Shown: piece after piece, positions 1 to 8,675 of the stretch | How positions within the stretch are numbered: position 1 is the first letter of the stretch | Layout of the letters: every line of letters starts with the position of its first letter | Assembly (NCBI GenBank): GCA_017656425.1 | Contig: JACDNV010000004.1 | Coordinates: forward strand, 62,001-126,000 | Reading direction: 5' to 3' | Origin: Candidatus Neomarinimicrobiota bacterium | Lineage (GTDB): Bacteria; Fidelibacterota; UBA2242; B5-G15 | DNA: 64,000 nucleotides | Program-made: the position numbers and the translations under genes | The notes under the pieces: generated by a model | The model's database searches: none | The model's input: the letters and a program-made list of their open reading frames with translations, nothing else | What the model was told of the DNA's origin: nothing

Positions 1-707
1 AAGTTTAATGTTTACTACATACTGGTGTTATCTAAGGAATCTGGTATAGATAATCCAAAAGAAAGTAGCCTTAAAAACTCATATTTTGATTTTTCCTACA
101 ATACCTTCGGCATTGATAAGTATATTTTATCTTTCAGTAATAAGAAAATCATGGATGTAGCTTGCGCAGTATCTTATAATCAAATATATGCTTTGATAAA
201 TTCTAATAAACACGATGGTGGAATATTCAATGTTTATTCAGTTTGCTTTAGTTGTTACAGCATAAAAGAAGATTTTAGCCCGGAAAATTATGTTTTTATG
301 TATGAGTTTAGTAATTCTTTTACTAGTTTGGAAGATGAATATTCTTTCTCCAGCGTAGCTTATGAAGATTTTTATCCAGTTGGGGTTGAACCATGAGAAC
401 CAAATTTAACTACCCTTACTGACATAAAAAATTTAAAATTGAAAAAACTTGTTAAAAAATATACACAAATACCAACTACATGGAATAAAACATTATATTA
501 CAACATACCTGATAAAAATGAGGAAATGAAAAAGCAATTATTAAAATATATAAAAAATATTATAGATATGCAGGTACCTTTCAGGGTATCGGATACATGA
601 GAAATAGGTTTTACAAACCTTCCCTTAATTGTATCATGTTTTCAAATCCGCTTGATAGTTTCTACCCTGTATGAAGCGAAGCAATAAATAGAATGACCGA
701 ATACTAA
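1..707 (+). pseudogene. Decayed M64 (IgA-peptidase family) metallopeptidase, C-terminal part
   Basis: The reading is open from the window edge to a TGA at 394, continues in the same frame to a second TGA at 598, and the family C-terminus then resumes in another frame at about 573 and stops at 705. The pieces read like an M64 peptidase: 'NTFGIDKY', 'YSVCFS', 'SLEDEYSFSSVAYEDFYP', then 'GTFQGIGYMRNRFYKPSLN' and 'SNPLDSFYPV'. The zinc site, normally HEFGHxxxxLxDEY, reads YEFSN, so both histidines are lost. The TGA at 394 sits where the family has Trp (EPWEPN), and the TGA at 672 where it has Cys (FYPVC). One frameshift, at least two nonsense changes and loss of metal ligands together show an old pseudogene. 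Its 5' end lies outside the window. Confidence 0.8.
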
Positions 708-814
708 CCAAATAAATATTCACTAAGACAATAATTCTTTAATTCAGTCAATCAAGCATACCTTTCTGAAAAATATACGATCGCTATGAAAAAATTAAAT
801 AATTGAATGTGAAA

Positions 815-832
815 TAGTTTCAAAAGAAACTA
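815..832. promoter_or_regulatory. Perfect inverted repeat upstream of hsp20
   Basis: TAGTTTC-AAAA-GAAACTA is a perfect 7-bp inverted repeat about 80 bp before the hsp20 start. It is followed directly by TGGCATACAGATTGA (835-849), which has the GG-N10-G spacing of a sigma-54 promoter with an A in place of the -12 C. It does not match the CIRCE element of HrcA. An operator role is only inferred from position and symmetry. Confidence 0.35.
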
Positions 833-910
833 TATGGCATACAGATTGAAAAGAATAAAAAGTGATTTTTGATGAAGTGAGAAAAATAAAAAATAGAAAG
901 GAGGTGAGCT

Positions 911-1357
911 ATGGCAATCGTAAGATGGTCTCCAAGGAGAAGCTTATTAGATCTTTATAATGAAGTCAATCGTATATTTGACACCTTCTTCTCTGGAATT
1001 GAGGAGGAGGAAGACACACTGGTTACGAATTTTTATCCAGCAGTTGATATCGAGGAAAGAGAAAAAGATTATTATGTAACTGTTGAGCTTCCAGGAGTTA
1101 AAAAAGATGATGTAAAAATTACAATTAAGGACAATATGCTCACGATATCTGGAGAGAAAAAGAGCGAAAAGAAAGAGAAAGGGAAAGACTATCACAGATC
1201 TGAGAGAGTTTATGGTAAATTCCAGAGAACATTCAGACTTCCAGACATGGTTGAAACCGAGAATGTACAGGCTGAATATAAGGATGGAATTCTGCACATA
1301 ACTATTCCTAAAAAGAAAGAAGCCATGGCAAAGGAGATTGAAATTAAGGTCAAGTGA
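911..1357 (+). CDS. Hsp20/alpha-crystallin small heat-shock protein
   Basis: This 148-residue protein is an ATP-independent holdase that binds unfolding cytoplasmic proteins. The alpha-crystallin domain spans about residues 40-145: 'YPAVDIEEREKDYYVTVELPGV' opens it, 'YGKFQRTFRLPD' is the typical centre, and 'YKDGILHITIPKK' is the closing signature. A short N-terminal arm (MAIVRWSPRRSLLDLYNEVNRIFD) precedes it, as is normal for bacterial class A proteins. A strong Shine-Dalgarno (AAAGGAGGTG at about 897-906) sits five bases before the ATG. The gene stands alone, with a palindrome upstream (815) and a good terminator downstream (1380), so it is probably a single transcript. The 142-residue reading on the other strand is a shadow. 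Confidence 0.95.
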   Translation: MAIVRWSPRRSLLDLYNEVNRIFDTFFSGIEEEEDTLVTNFYPAVDIEEREKDYYVTVELPGVKKDDVKITIKDNMLTISGEKKSEKKEKGKDYHRSERVYGKFQRTFRLPDMVETENVQAEYKDGILHITIPKKKEAMAKEIEIKVK

Positions 1358-1379
1358 TTTTGATCTAATTAGCAAACTT

Positions 1380-1408
1380 AAGCCGGCTTTCGCCGGCTTT
1401 TTATTTTT
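1380..1408 (+). terminator. Rho-independent terminator after hsp20
   Basis: AAGCCGGC-TTTC-GCCGGCTT forms a GC-rich stem of 7-8 bp with a tight loop, followed by a T-rich tract (TTTATTTTTT). It lies 22 bases after the hsp20 stop, and is a textbook intrinsic terminator in an otherwise AT-rich sequence. Confidence 0.93.
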
Positions 1409-1465
1409 TATCCTTTTAATTTACTTTTTCTTCTAATAAATTTCCTACGGCTGTTAAAGTAGATT

Positions 1466-2971
1466 ATGAAGAAATGTTTATTACAAGATGTAGTCATATG
1501 CTTTTTTATAATCATTACTTGTAGTAAATCATACCCATCAATAATAGATCCGTCCATAGCACCCGAAATCACTCCTGCTCAAGAAGCGTGGTTAATAAAC
1601 AATCTCGCTCTTGCAGAATCTCTATTTGTCGCTCAACTTGACACCGCTACTTCAAATATCTATATATTGTACTACAATCTCGCCTTTTTAAACTTTCTAG
1701 AAAAAGAATACTCTATATCCTATAACTATATAAAAAAAGCACTCAATAAAAATAGAAGATATGGACCTGCTTTATATCTTGTAGGTATGATACTTTATAA
1801 CAGTGGGGATACTGCAGATGCTATAATATTTTTTAAATCCTCGGCTGATTATTATAAATTTTCAGAACTTCCCCTTTATGAGCTTGGGAAAATATATTTT
1901 CAAAAGGGTAATATAAAAAAAGCAACTTATTATTTTGAAAAAGCTAAGAGAAAAAATAAAAAATACACAAAAATTTATCCACCACTTTCGAAGTGTTATT
2001 TAATTTCAAAAGATACATTAAAAGCAATAAAAATTTTAAAAGAAGGAATGTCTCACAGCTACGATGCTGAGATAATTTTACAACTCGCTGATATATACAA
2101 CGATATTGGTGACATTAAAAAGGCAATAAAATACTATGGACTCTTTGCATACTTGTACCCTCATCACCCAGATGCAAACAGAGTTATTGAATGGCTCGAA
2201 AGCAAAAACATACATAATCCGTACACCGACATTTTCACTCCACCACCCATAAGAACAAAAAAAGATAGATTTTTCCCTATTGGTGAGGAGAAGCTATATA
2301 GCGTATATTATGGTCCAATTAGGTCGGGTGAGCTTTATACAAAAATTGCTGATACACTAAATTTTAATGGCACTGATGTTTATAAAGTATATTTTAGTAT
2401 AGATTCAAACCCAATGCTTGAATTTATTGCGACTGTACATAGCGACTATATAACTTACTTAGATAGGGACACTAAATTTGCGGTAAGACATTATCTACAT
2501 ACAAGAGAAAACAAAATAATTAATAATAAAATATATGATTTCGACAGAAAAAATGGGAAGTTCATATGCAGAATTGTTCAGGAAGATGGACACATTCAAT
2601 ATCTTGAGAAATATCTTCCTAAATATACAACTGATGGTACATCAATCCTTTTTTATGCACGACAGGTAGTAAAAGAAAGAAGAAGTGAAAGGGTGATGAC
2701 AATAATTGATGAAAATTTTGTTATATCAGACATAAACTATACGAACAAACTCGAGCCTGTTGAATTAAATGGAAAGGTAGAAATGGGATTACTAATTACG
2801 GGGAAAAATCATTATAAAGGTATTCTGGGATTTACTGGGAATTTTAGAGGTTGGTTTAAAAATGATATTACCTATTTACCATTACAGGCTGATTTTGAAA
2901 TATGGGTCGGCAGGATTTTAATAAAACTTGCATCAATTGAAGATTTAAGATTGAGAAGATACGCAAGATGA
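1466..2971 (+). CDS. Exported TPR protein with C-terminal DUF3108-like domain
   Basis: The protein has 501 residues. An N-terminal signal peptide ends near 'TCSKSYP'. About residues 35-240 are TPR-like helix pairs (for example 'YYNLAFLNFLEKEYSISYNYIKKAL', 'ALYLVGMILYNSGDTADAI'). From about 270 to 495 it resembles DUF3108, opening with 'IGEEKLYSVYYGPIRSGELY', a family seen in periplasmic or outer-membrane-facing proteins. It overlaps the next gene by four bases (ATGA), so it is translationally coupled to the TatT gene and the TRAP transporter. It may be a further periplasmic partner of that system, but its exact role is unknown. No strong Shine-Dalgarno is visible before the chosen ATG; the signal peptide supports this start. 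Confidence 0.78.
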   Translation: MKKCLLQDVVICFFIIITCSKSYPSIIDPSIAPEITPAQEAWLINNLALAESLFVAQLDTATSNIYILYYNLAFLNFLEKEYSISYNYIKKALNKNRRYGPALYLVGMILYNSGDTADAIIFFKSSADYYKFSELPLYELGKIYFQKGNIKKATYYFEKAKRKNKKYTKIYPPLSKCYLISKDTLKAIKILKEGMSHSYDAEIILQLADIYNDIGDIKKAIKYYGLFAYLYPHHPDANRVIEWLESKNIHNPYTDIFTPPPIRTKKDRFFPIGEEKLYSVYYGPIRSGELYTKIADTLNFNGTDVYKVYFSIDSNPMLEFIATVHSDYITYLDRDTKFAVRHYLHTRENKIINNKIYDFDRKNGKFICRIVQEDGHIQYLEKYLPKYTTDGTSILFYARQVVKERRSERVMTIIDENFVISDINYTNKLEPVELNGKVEMGLLITGKNHYKGILGFTGNFRGWFKNDITYLPLQADFEIWVGRILIKLASIEDLRLRRYAR

Positions 2972-3837
2972 AAAGACTTATCTTACTTTCACTATCATTT
3001 TTATTAACTTATTACAATTGTAGTACAAAACTTATTTTAAGACCAATCACAAAATTTGTTACCTCTGGTTCAACTGTAATATACAAAGAAAGTGATCTTG
3101 TAATTGCAGAGCAATTTATAGTTACAAATATCGGGAACTTACAAATTTTTCTTTCAAAAGATCCTGACAATGAAGTTTTAAACCTACTAATGGCACAGGC
3201 TCTATGTGCCTATGTGACAGGTTTTGTTGAAGATTATGACACTTCAAGAGCAATAAGACTATACAATAGAGCTTTTAAACATGCATTAAATGCTTTACCC
3301 CCAAATCTTAGGTTTGAGGAAAGTGTGAAAATACCTCAGTTTGAATCTATTTTGAATAATTGTTTAAAAAAACATATCCCGGCTCTTTTCTGGATAGGTT
3401 TCTCATGGAGCAATTTAATCCTACATAATCTTGATGACCCTACAAGCCTCGTCAATCTTGCTAAAGTTGAAATGATAATGAGGAAAGTAGAATCGACCTA
3501 TCCTGAATACAACAATGGTGCAGTATATCTATTCTTTGGAGCATATTACTGTTCTAAACCCATTATGTTTGGAGGAAATCCAGAATTGGGAAAAGAATAC
3601 TTTGAAAAATGTATAAAATTAAATGGTAAAGACTATTTACTGCCCAAGGTATATATGGCTCGTTATTATGCAGTTCAAATGATGGATAAAGAACTTTTCA
3701 ATAAATTATTAAATGAAGTTATAAATACAAAAACCAATAATAAAGAATATAACCTTATGAATGCAATAGCAAAAAGAAAAGCAAGACTATTTTTGGAAAA
3801 GGAAAAACTATTCTTTCCGGAGGTAGAATATGAATAA
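2968..3837 (+). CDS. TRAP transporter-associated TatT-like TPR protein
   Basis: This 289-residue exported protein resembles the TatT (T-component) family described for Treponema pallidum Tp0956, a periplasmic lipoprotein trimer built of TPR-like helices that docks the TRAP binding protein. Supporting segments are 'EVLNLLMAQALCAYVTGFVEDYD', 'PALFWIGFSWSNLI' and 'FFGAYYCSKPIMFGGNPELGKEYFEKCI', the last matching the conserved 'gG..eka..yf' part of the family. The N-terminus is a short hydrophobic signal followed by Cys (TYYNCST); the lipobox is imperfect, so lipidation is likely but not certain. It overlaps both neighbours by a few bases and lies directly before the substrate-binding protein gene, as in other TatT/TatP pairs. 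Confidence 0.85.
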   Translation: MKRLILLSLSFLLTYYNCSTKLILRPITKFVTSGSTVIYKESDLVIAEQFIVTNIGNLQIFLSKDPDNEVLNLLMAQALCAYVTGFVEDYDTSRAIRLYNRAFKHALNALPPNLRFEESVKIPQFESILNNCLKKHIPALFWIGFSWSNLILHNLDDPTSLVNLAKVEMIMRKVESTYPEYNNGAVYLFFGAYYCSKPIMFGGNPELGKEYFEKCIKLNGKDYLLPKVYMARYYAVQMMDKELFNKLLNEVINTKTNNKEYNLMNAIAKRKARLFLEKEKLFFPEVEYE

Positions 3838-4846
3838 AAAATTTATTTTATTGATTCTAGTATTACTACTATCTCATATACTTTTCTCAAATGATAAAGT
3901 ATATATAATAAAAATGGCAACAGTTGCACCAGAAAATTCAGTCTGGATGAAGGAAATGAGAAAATTCGAAAAAGAGATAGGTCAACTTACCAATGGCAGA
4001 TTAAAATTCATTATCTATCCAAATGGTATTATGGGTAGCGAAAAGGATATGCTGAGAAAAATGAGACTTGGACAGATACATTCAGCGACTTTTACAGGTG
4101 TTGGTCTAGGAGAAATAGTACCGGAAATCAGAATACTTGAAGTCCCTTTCTTTTTTAAATCAAAGGAAGAAATAGATTACATATACAATGTTATTTTTGA
4201 GGAGCTCGCACCAAAATTCATAGAGAAAGGTTTCTTTTTATCTGGTCTTGCCGAAGTAGGATATGTCTACCTTTTTACAAACTACCCTATTAGAAAAATC
4301 GGAGATTTCAAAAAGGTCAAAATGTGGCTCTGGAGAGGTGATCCCCTGGCAAAAGCAGCATTTGATGAGCTTGGAATACCGGCAGTTCCTCTCGAAATAA
4401 CTGACGTTTACACAAGTCTCCAAACCGGACTTATAGATGGAGTATATATATCACCTTATGGAGCACTGGCACTACAGTGGTTTACAAAGACCAAATATAT
4501 GCTCAACTATCCTCTTACAAATTCCCTTGGCGCTGTCCTGATAACACAAAAAAAATTAAATGAACTACCGGAAGACCTTAGAGAGATATTAATCAATAAA
4601 ACAAAAGAATATCTCAAGCAAATGATCATAGAATCCAGAAAGGATAATAAAGAGTCCATCGAAATATTAAATCAAAATGGTATTAAAATTGTCAATATTG
4701 AGGACCCTGAGACAATTGCTGAACTTGATGAAATAGGTGCAAGAATTAGAAGAAAACTTATCGGTAAATTATACTCACAGGAACTTCTGGATAAAGTGGA
4801 AAAACTTTTAAACGAATTCCGCAATGAACATTCTGAGAAGAACTAA
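3830..4846 (+). CDS. dctP: TRAP transporter solute-binding protein (DctP/TatP-like)
   Basis: This 338-residue periplasmic binding protein supplies substrate to the DctQ-DctM permease. After a cleavable signal peptide (ending about 'LLLSHILFSND') it has the DctP-family fold: 'IKMATVAPENSVWMKEMRKFEKEIGQLTNGRLKF' at the start, 'PNGIMGSEKDMLRKMRLGQIH', and the hinge region 'LQTGLIDGVYISPYGALALQWF'. In the classic family an arginine near the middle binds the substrate carboxylate. Here the corresponding stretch is 'KKVKMWLWRGDP', which keeps an Arg-Gly; the substrate is unknown. The Shine-Dalgarno GGAGG lies within the end of the TatT gene, six bases before ATG. With TatT upstream this is a TPR-associated (TPAT) TRAP system. 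Confidence 0.92.
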   Translation: MNKKFILLILVLLLSHILFSNDKVYIIKMATVAPENSVWMKEMRKFEKEIGQLTNGRLKFIIYPNGIMGSEKDMLRKMRLGQIHSATFTGVGLGEIVPEIRILEVPFFFKSKEEIDYIYNVIFEELAPKFIEKGFFLSGLAEVGYVYLFTNYPIRKIGDFKKVKMWLWRGDPLAKAAFDELGIPAVPLEITDVYTSLQTGLIDGVYISPYGALALQWFTKTKYMLNYPLTNSLGAVLITQKKLNELPEDLREILINKTKEYLKQMIIESRKDNKESIEILNQNGIKIVNIEDPETIAELDEIGARIRRKLIGKLYSQELLDKVEKLLNEFRNEHSEKN

Positions 4847-5300
4847 AAAAATACTTGAGAATATAACAGCATACTTTGCATCTATTACATTATTATTACT
4901 GGTATTTGTATCCTTTTTACAGGTCATACTAAGAAACATATTTTCTATTGCATTCAATTTTCTCGAAATCATTATGAGAAATACTGTCCTATGGCTCACA
5001 TTTTATGGTGCTTTGCTAGTTTCTTTGAGGAGTAAACATCTCTCAATAGATATCCTGCCTATTTTTCTTGAAAGAGGTAAAAAGTACAAATTGAAAAGAG
5101 GTCTTGACATATTCGTAAATATTTTTTCTGGAATAATATGTACTATCTTAACATACCTGTCCATAAAATTTATTATAATGGAAATAGAATCAGGCTCATA
5201 TGTTGGTAATATGCTACCCGCGTGGACTGTAGAAATTATTATACCTATCGGATTTTTCCTTTTAAGCATAACCTTTTTCTTAAACATTTTTGACAAGTAG
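4824..5300 (+). CDS. dctQ: TRAP transporter small permease (DctQ)
   Basis: This 158-residue inner-membrane protein has about four transmembrane segments (around residues 12-36, 45-68, 88-112 and 130-153). Family marks include 'FLQVILRNIF', 'NTVLWLTFYGALLVSLRSKHLSIDIL' and the C-terminal 'PAWTVEIIIPIGFFLLSI', all typical of DctQ. It overlaps the end of dctP by 23 bases and is followed at once by dctM. It scaffolds the large permease in the inner membrane. Confidence 0.92.
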   Translation: MNILRRTKKILENITAYFASITLLLLVFVSFLQVILRNIFSIAFNFLEIIMRNTVLWLTFYGALLVSLRSKHLSIDILPIFLERGKKYKLKRGLDIFVNIFSGIICTILTYLSIKFIIMEIESGSYVGNMLPAWTVEIIIPIGFFLLSITFFLNIFDK

Positions 5301-5310
5301 TTATATACAT

Positions 5311-6588
5311 ATGTCTTTTAGTATAACAATTTTCATAATTATTCTATTTTTCCTGTCTGTTCCCCTATTTATAACAATAGGATTATCAGCAATTCTACAA
5401 TTTTTTAAATCAGGTATTGACCCAACTGTAGTAATTGTCGAACTAAATAGAATCGCTTCTGCGCCGACGCTTCTTGCTATACCACTTTTTACCTTTACTG
5501 GCTATATCCTTGCCCAAAGCAAAGCGCCAAAACGTTTATTCAACCTTGCTGATTCTCTTATTGGTTGGATACCAGGTGGATTATCAATTGTATCCCTAAT
5601 TGTATGTGCTGTATTTACATGCATCACAGGAGCATCAGGCATCACAATTATTGCAATAGGTGGTCTTCTCTACCCAATTTTAAAAAATAAAAATTATCCT
5701 GAGAATTTTTCCTTAGGTTTAATAACCTCTTCCGGCAGTTTAGGGCTTCTTTTTCCTCCAAGTCTACCTTTGATTATTTATGGAATAATTGCAAGAGTAT
5801 CTATCGACCAATTGTTTGTAGCTGGAATTATCCCAGGTATAATTTTAATGATACTTCTATCCATATATTCTCTGCATTTTGGATTAAAAGGCAAAAAGAC
5901 AAAAACACCTTTTTCTTTAAAAAACCTTGCCTTTTCACTAAAAGAAGCTGCTTGGGAGTTGCCAATACCCATTATAATTATCGGAGGTATATATGGAGGT
6001 TTTTTAACCATAGTAGAAGCCAGTGCAACCTCTGCCTTTTATACGCTCATAGTGGAATTTTTCGTAAAAAAAGACCTAAATATTAAAGATGACCTTCTAT
6101 CAGTTTGTAGAGATACGGTACAACTGGTTGGGGGTATCTTCGTCATATTGGGAAGCTCTATGGGATTGACTTCATTTATGATAGACGCACAAATACCACA
6201 AAACCTTTTAAATATCATACGAAGCTTCATTACATCTAAATTTACATTTCTAATTCTATTAAATATATTCCTTCTGATTGTAGGTGCTTTGTTAGACATT
6301 TTCTCTGCAATTATTATCGTAGTACCCTTAATAGTACCAATAGCATTAAGCTACGGGATAAATCCCATACACCTTGGAATTATATTTCTAACTAATTTGG
6401 AAATAGGTTATATAACGCCACCTGTTGGGTTAAATCTCTTTATTTCAAGTTTCCGCTTCAAAAAATCAATTATGTATCTCTATAAAGTCAGCATACCATT
6501 TTTGATTGTAATGTTAATTGGACTGATTTTGATTACCTATATCCCCGATTTAAGTCTAATTTTAGTCAAACTATTTTATAAAATTTAA
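5311..6588 (+). CDS. dctM: TRAP transporter large permease (DctM)
   Basis: This 425-residue, roughly 12-helix integral membrane protein is the ion-coupled transport subunit. DctM-family signatures visible are 'AIPLFTFTGYILAQS', 'GASGITIIAIGGLLYP', 'SSGSLGLLFPPSLPLIIYGIIA', 'GSSMGLTSFMIDAQIP' and 'EIGYITPPVGLNLFI'. I start it at the ATG at 5311 (MSFSITIF) rather than a TTG at 5290, because the earlier codons are not family-like and overlap dctQ. Its last codon overlaps the end of the histidine kinase gene on the other strand by four bases. Confidence 0.93.
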   Translation: MSFSITIFIIILFFLSVPLFITIGLSAILQFFKSGIDPTVVIVELNRIASAPTLLAIPLFTFTGYILAQSKAPKRLFNLADSLIGWIPGGLSIVSLIVCAVFTCITGASGITIIAIGGLLYPILKNKNYPENFSLGLITSSGSLGLLFPPSLPLIIYGIIARVSIDQLFVAGIIPGIILMILLSIYSLHFGLKGKKTKTPFSLKNLAFSLKEAAWELPIPIIIIGGIYGGFLTIVEASATSAFYTLIVEFFVKKDLNIKDDLLSVCRDTVQLVGGIFVILGSSMGLTSFMIDAQIPQNLLNIIRSFITSKFTFLILLNIFLLIVGALLDIFSAIIIVVPLIVPIALSYGINPIHLGIIFLTNLEIGYITPPVGLNLFISSFRFKKSIMYLYKVSIPFLIVMLIGLILITYIPDLSLILVKLFYKI

Positions 6589-8111
6589 CCTTTTATCACT
6601 TCCCTAATCTCTTTTGAAAAAGTAGTAATATCAACCGGTTTTTGCATCAATTTTGAGACATTCAGATTGTCCACAAATTCTGACTCTCTACCTATCACAT
6701 AGCCAGATAAAACAACTATTTTTACATTTTTATCTATTTTTCTCAGTTCTCTTATAAACTCTAATCCGCTCATAACAGGCATAACCCAATCGGTTATAAC
6801 CAGTGATATTTTATCCTTATTCTCTCTAAATTTATCTAAACCTTCCCTGCCATTCTTCGCCACCAATACACTATATCCCAAACCTATTAGAATGTCATAC
6901 ATCGCTTTTCTTACAGCATCAGCATCCTCTACAAGTAAAATAGTCTCTTTCTTTCCCTTTTCTACTTTGATCTTATTTAGAATGCTTTCACCAAATTCTT
7001 TATCCGTTGCCTCTACTGCTGGAAAATAAATAGTGAATTTAGTTCCCTTTCCAACTTTACTATAAACAGAAATATGTCCATTATGCTGCTTCACTATTCC
7101 CTGTACCTGACTCAAACCAATACCAGTTCCTTTACCCTTTTCTTTTGTTGTGAAAAATGGTTCAAAAATTCTATCCTTTATTTCGTCCGGTATACCTGAG
7201 CCTGTATCTATGAATTTTATTTCTATCCAGCTACCTGTGGTAAGCTCAGGTATTGGTTTTTCCCTCTCTGATTTTATAAATATCTTATCAATTTTAATTT
7301 TGAATGTTCCACCAGATGGCATTGCGTCCCGAGCATTAATAGCAATATTTGTAACAATTTGCGCTAGTCCTGACACATCTCCAAATACAATATAATTATC
7401 TTTACCGTACTCAAGCTCAATATTTATATTCTCTGGGATTGTTCTCTTAAGAAGTTTTACCGATTCTTTTAAGAATGGTACAAGATCAATATTTGTCCAT
7501 TCTTCTTCAGTTTTTCTTGCAAAGTCAAGTATTTGTCTTATTAAATTTGCAGCACTATTTGCCTGTTTTACAATAATTTCCAATGGTTCTTTTAAATCAG
7601 CAGATATATTCTTTTTCATAATTAATATTTGTGCCCATCCGATAATTGGTGTAAGCAAATTATTAAAATCATGGGCGATACCAGCTGCCAATTGACCCAC
7701 AGCAGCAAGGCGTGCTTGCAACTCTGCTTCCTCCTGTTTTTTTCTTTCTTCAGTTATATCTGTAATAAACCCAGCATAATATTTACCTTCTTCTTCAATA
7801 TTAACCGCCGTCACAGATATAACAGCATCGCTTCCATCAGCACGAACTATTTGTACCTCAAAATTTCTTACTATGCCATCTTTTGTCAATTTATCAAGAA
7901 ATAAACTCCTTTCTTCAGGATATTTATAAAATCTGGGAATGCTCATCTCATCTATTTCTTGTGTATTTTTTATCCTGAGTATATCCATCGCCGCTTTATT
8001 TATTTTTATGAATTTACCATCATAAGATGCAACATAAACACCAATTGGACTATGTTCGAATAATCTTGCATATAATTTATCCAGCGTCAAATCGGGCAAA
8101 ATTCTATCCAT
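6585..8111 (-). CDS. Soluble hybrid histidine kinase: PAS-HisKA-HATPase-REC
   Basis: The 508 residues show a PAS domain (about 10-125: '[29 protein letters not shown]'), a short coiled segment, HisKA with the H-box '[22 protein letters not shown]' (about 140-200), an HATPase domain (N-box '[17 protein letters not shown]', G-boxes 'DTGSGIP' and '[18 protein letters not shown]'), and a C-terminal receiver ('[14 protein letters not shown]', phosphoacceptor Asp in '[13 protein letters not shown]', Lys in 'MQKPV'). No membrane segment is present, so it senses a cytoplasmic signal through PAS. The receiver follows the kinase, so phosphotransfer may be internal or end the signal. A Shine-Dalgarno (AGGAGG) lies before the ATG. 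It converges on the TRAP operon with a four-base overlap; a regulatory link to it is possible but unproven. Confidence 0.93.
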   Translation of the reverse strand: MDRILPDLTLDKLYARLFEHSPIGVYVASYDGKFIKINKAAMDILRIKNTQEIDEMSIPRFYKYPEERSLFLDKLTKDGIVRNFEVQIVRADGSDAVISVTAVNIEEEGKYYAGFITDITEERKKQEEAELQARLAAVGQLAAGIAHDFNNLLTPIIGWAQILIMKKNISADLKEPLEIIVKQANSAANLIRQILDFARKTEEEWTNIDLVPFLKESVKLLKRTIPENINIELEYGKDNYIVFGDVSGLAQIVTNIAINARDAMPSGGTFKIKIDKIFIKSEREKPIPELTTGSWIEIKFIDTGSGIPDEIKDRIFEPFFTTKEKGKGTGIGLSQVQGIVKQHNGHISVYSKVGKGTKFTIYFPAVEATDKEFGESILNKIKVEKGKKETILLVEDADAVRKAMYDILIGLGYSVLVAKNGREGLDKFRENKDKISLVITDWVMPVMSGLEFIRELRKIDKNVKIVVLSGYVIGRESEFVDNLNVSKLMQKPVDITTFSKEIREVIKG

Positions 8112-8521
8112 TCTAAACCTCCTGTTAATTTGACTAAAAAATTAACAATGGAATTATCAGAATCAATTCATTGTCATAATATCTTAGTATACTATCAGTA
8201 TATTTCAAATTAAAATAACTCACTTACGAATATCCTCTGCCCTTTAAACCTATGTCTCTATTTAACAAACAAAATTGCTCATACTTAATGGATTTCAGAT
8301 TAAATATTTTACACACAAGCTCTATAATCATAAAAAAATTTAAATATAATATATGTATATTGCAATTATTTGAATATCAATAAAATTGAAATGCGATAAC
8401 CTTCTTTTATTAACTTTAATAAAAGATTTAACAGACCCAACGATTCCTTAATATATTGGCAAAATTTACAGGTATTCCAAAAAATCACTCTTACCAAATT
8501 TTTATGATATATTATAAATAG
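8112..8521. other. Gene-free stretch upstream of the hybrid kinase
   Basis: Very AT-rich sequence with stops in all frames. It must carry the promoter of the minus-strand kinase (Shine-Dalgarno at about 8115-8123). I see no clear operator or terminator. Its right end may contain further decayed parts of the MscS relic that becomes readable at 8522. Confidence 0.4.
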
Positions 8522-8675
8522 CTCACCCAGACAATCTACACAACAGTTAAAGAAAGCGGCGTATTATTGACATTGAGATACCTATGTGAACTAAAAAGCA
8601 AAGAACTACAGAAAACGCAATCTGGGAAGACATATTGTTAGAATTTGCAAAGCATGGCGATAGGGAAATTGCTAT
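8522..8675 (+). pseudogene. Relic of an MscS mechanosensitive-channel C-terminal domain
   Basis: From 8522 one frame reads 'LTQTIYTTVKESGVLLTLR' followed by 'YLCELKSKEL'. After a frame change at about 8600, another reads 'TTENAIWEDILLEFAKHGD'. MscS-family channels of the long-tailed type carry consecutive segments of the form LTxTVYTxVxxSGVLLTxRYLCEPRxRR and xIWEDILxxFAxxxDIDFAYPT, so these match in order. The frame is broken and neither end is open. Only the C-terminal cytoplasmic domain is recognisable, so this is a degraded remnant. Confidence 0.62.

Noticed and set aside
1-707. TGA codons at 394 and 672 as recoded Trp/Cys.
   Set aside because: The same region also has a frameshift and has lost both zinc-binding histidines, and many intact genes in the window end in TGA.
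947-1375. 142-residue reading frame opposite hsp20.
   Set aside because: It is a shadow of a strongly conserved gene, with no ribosome site or family resemblance.
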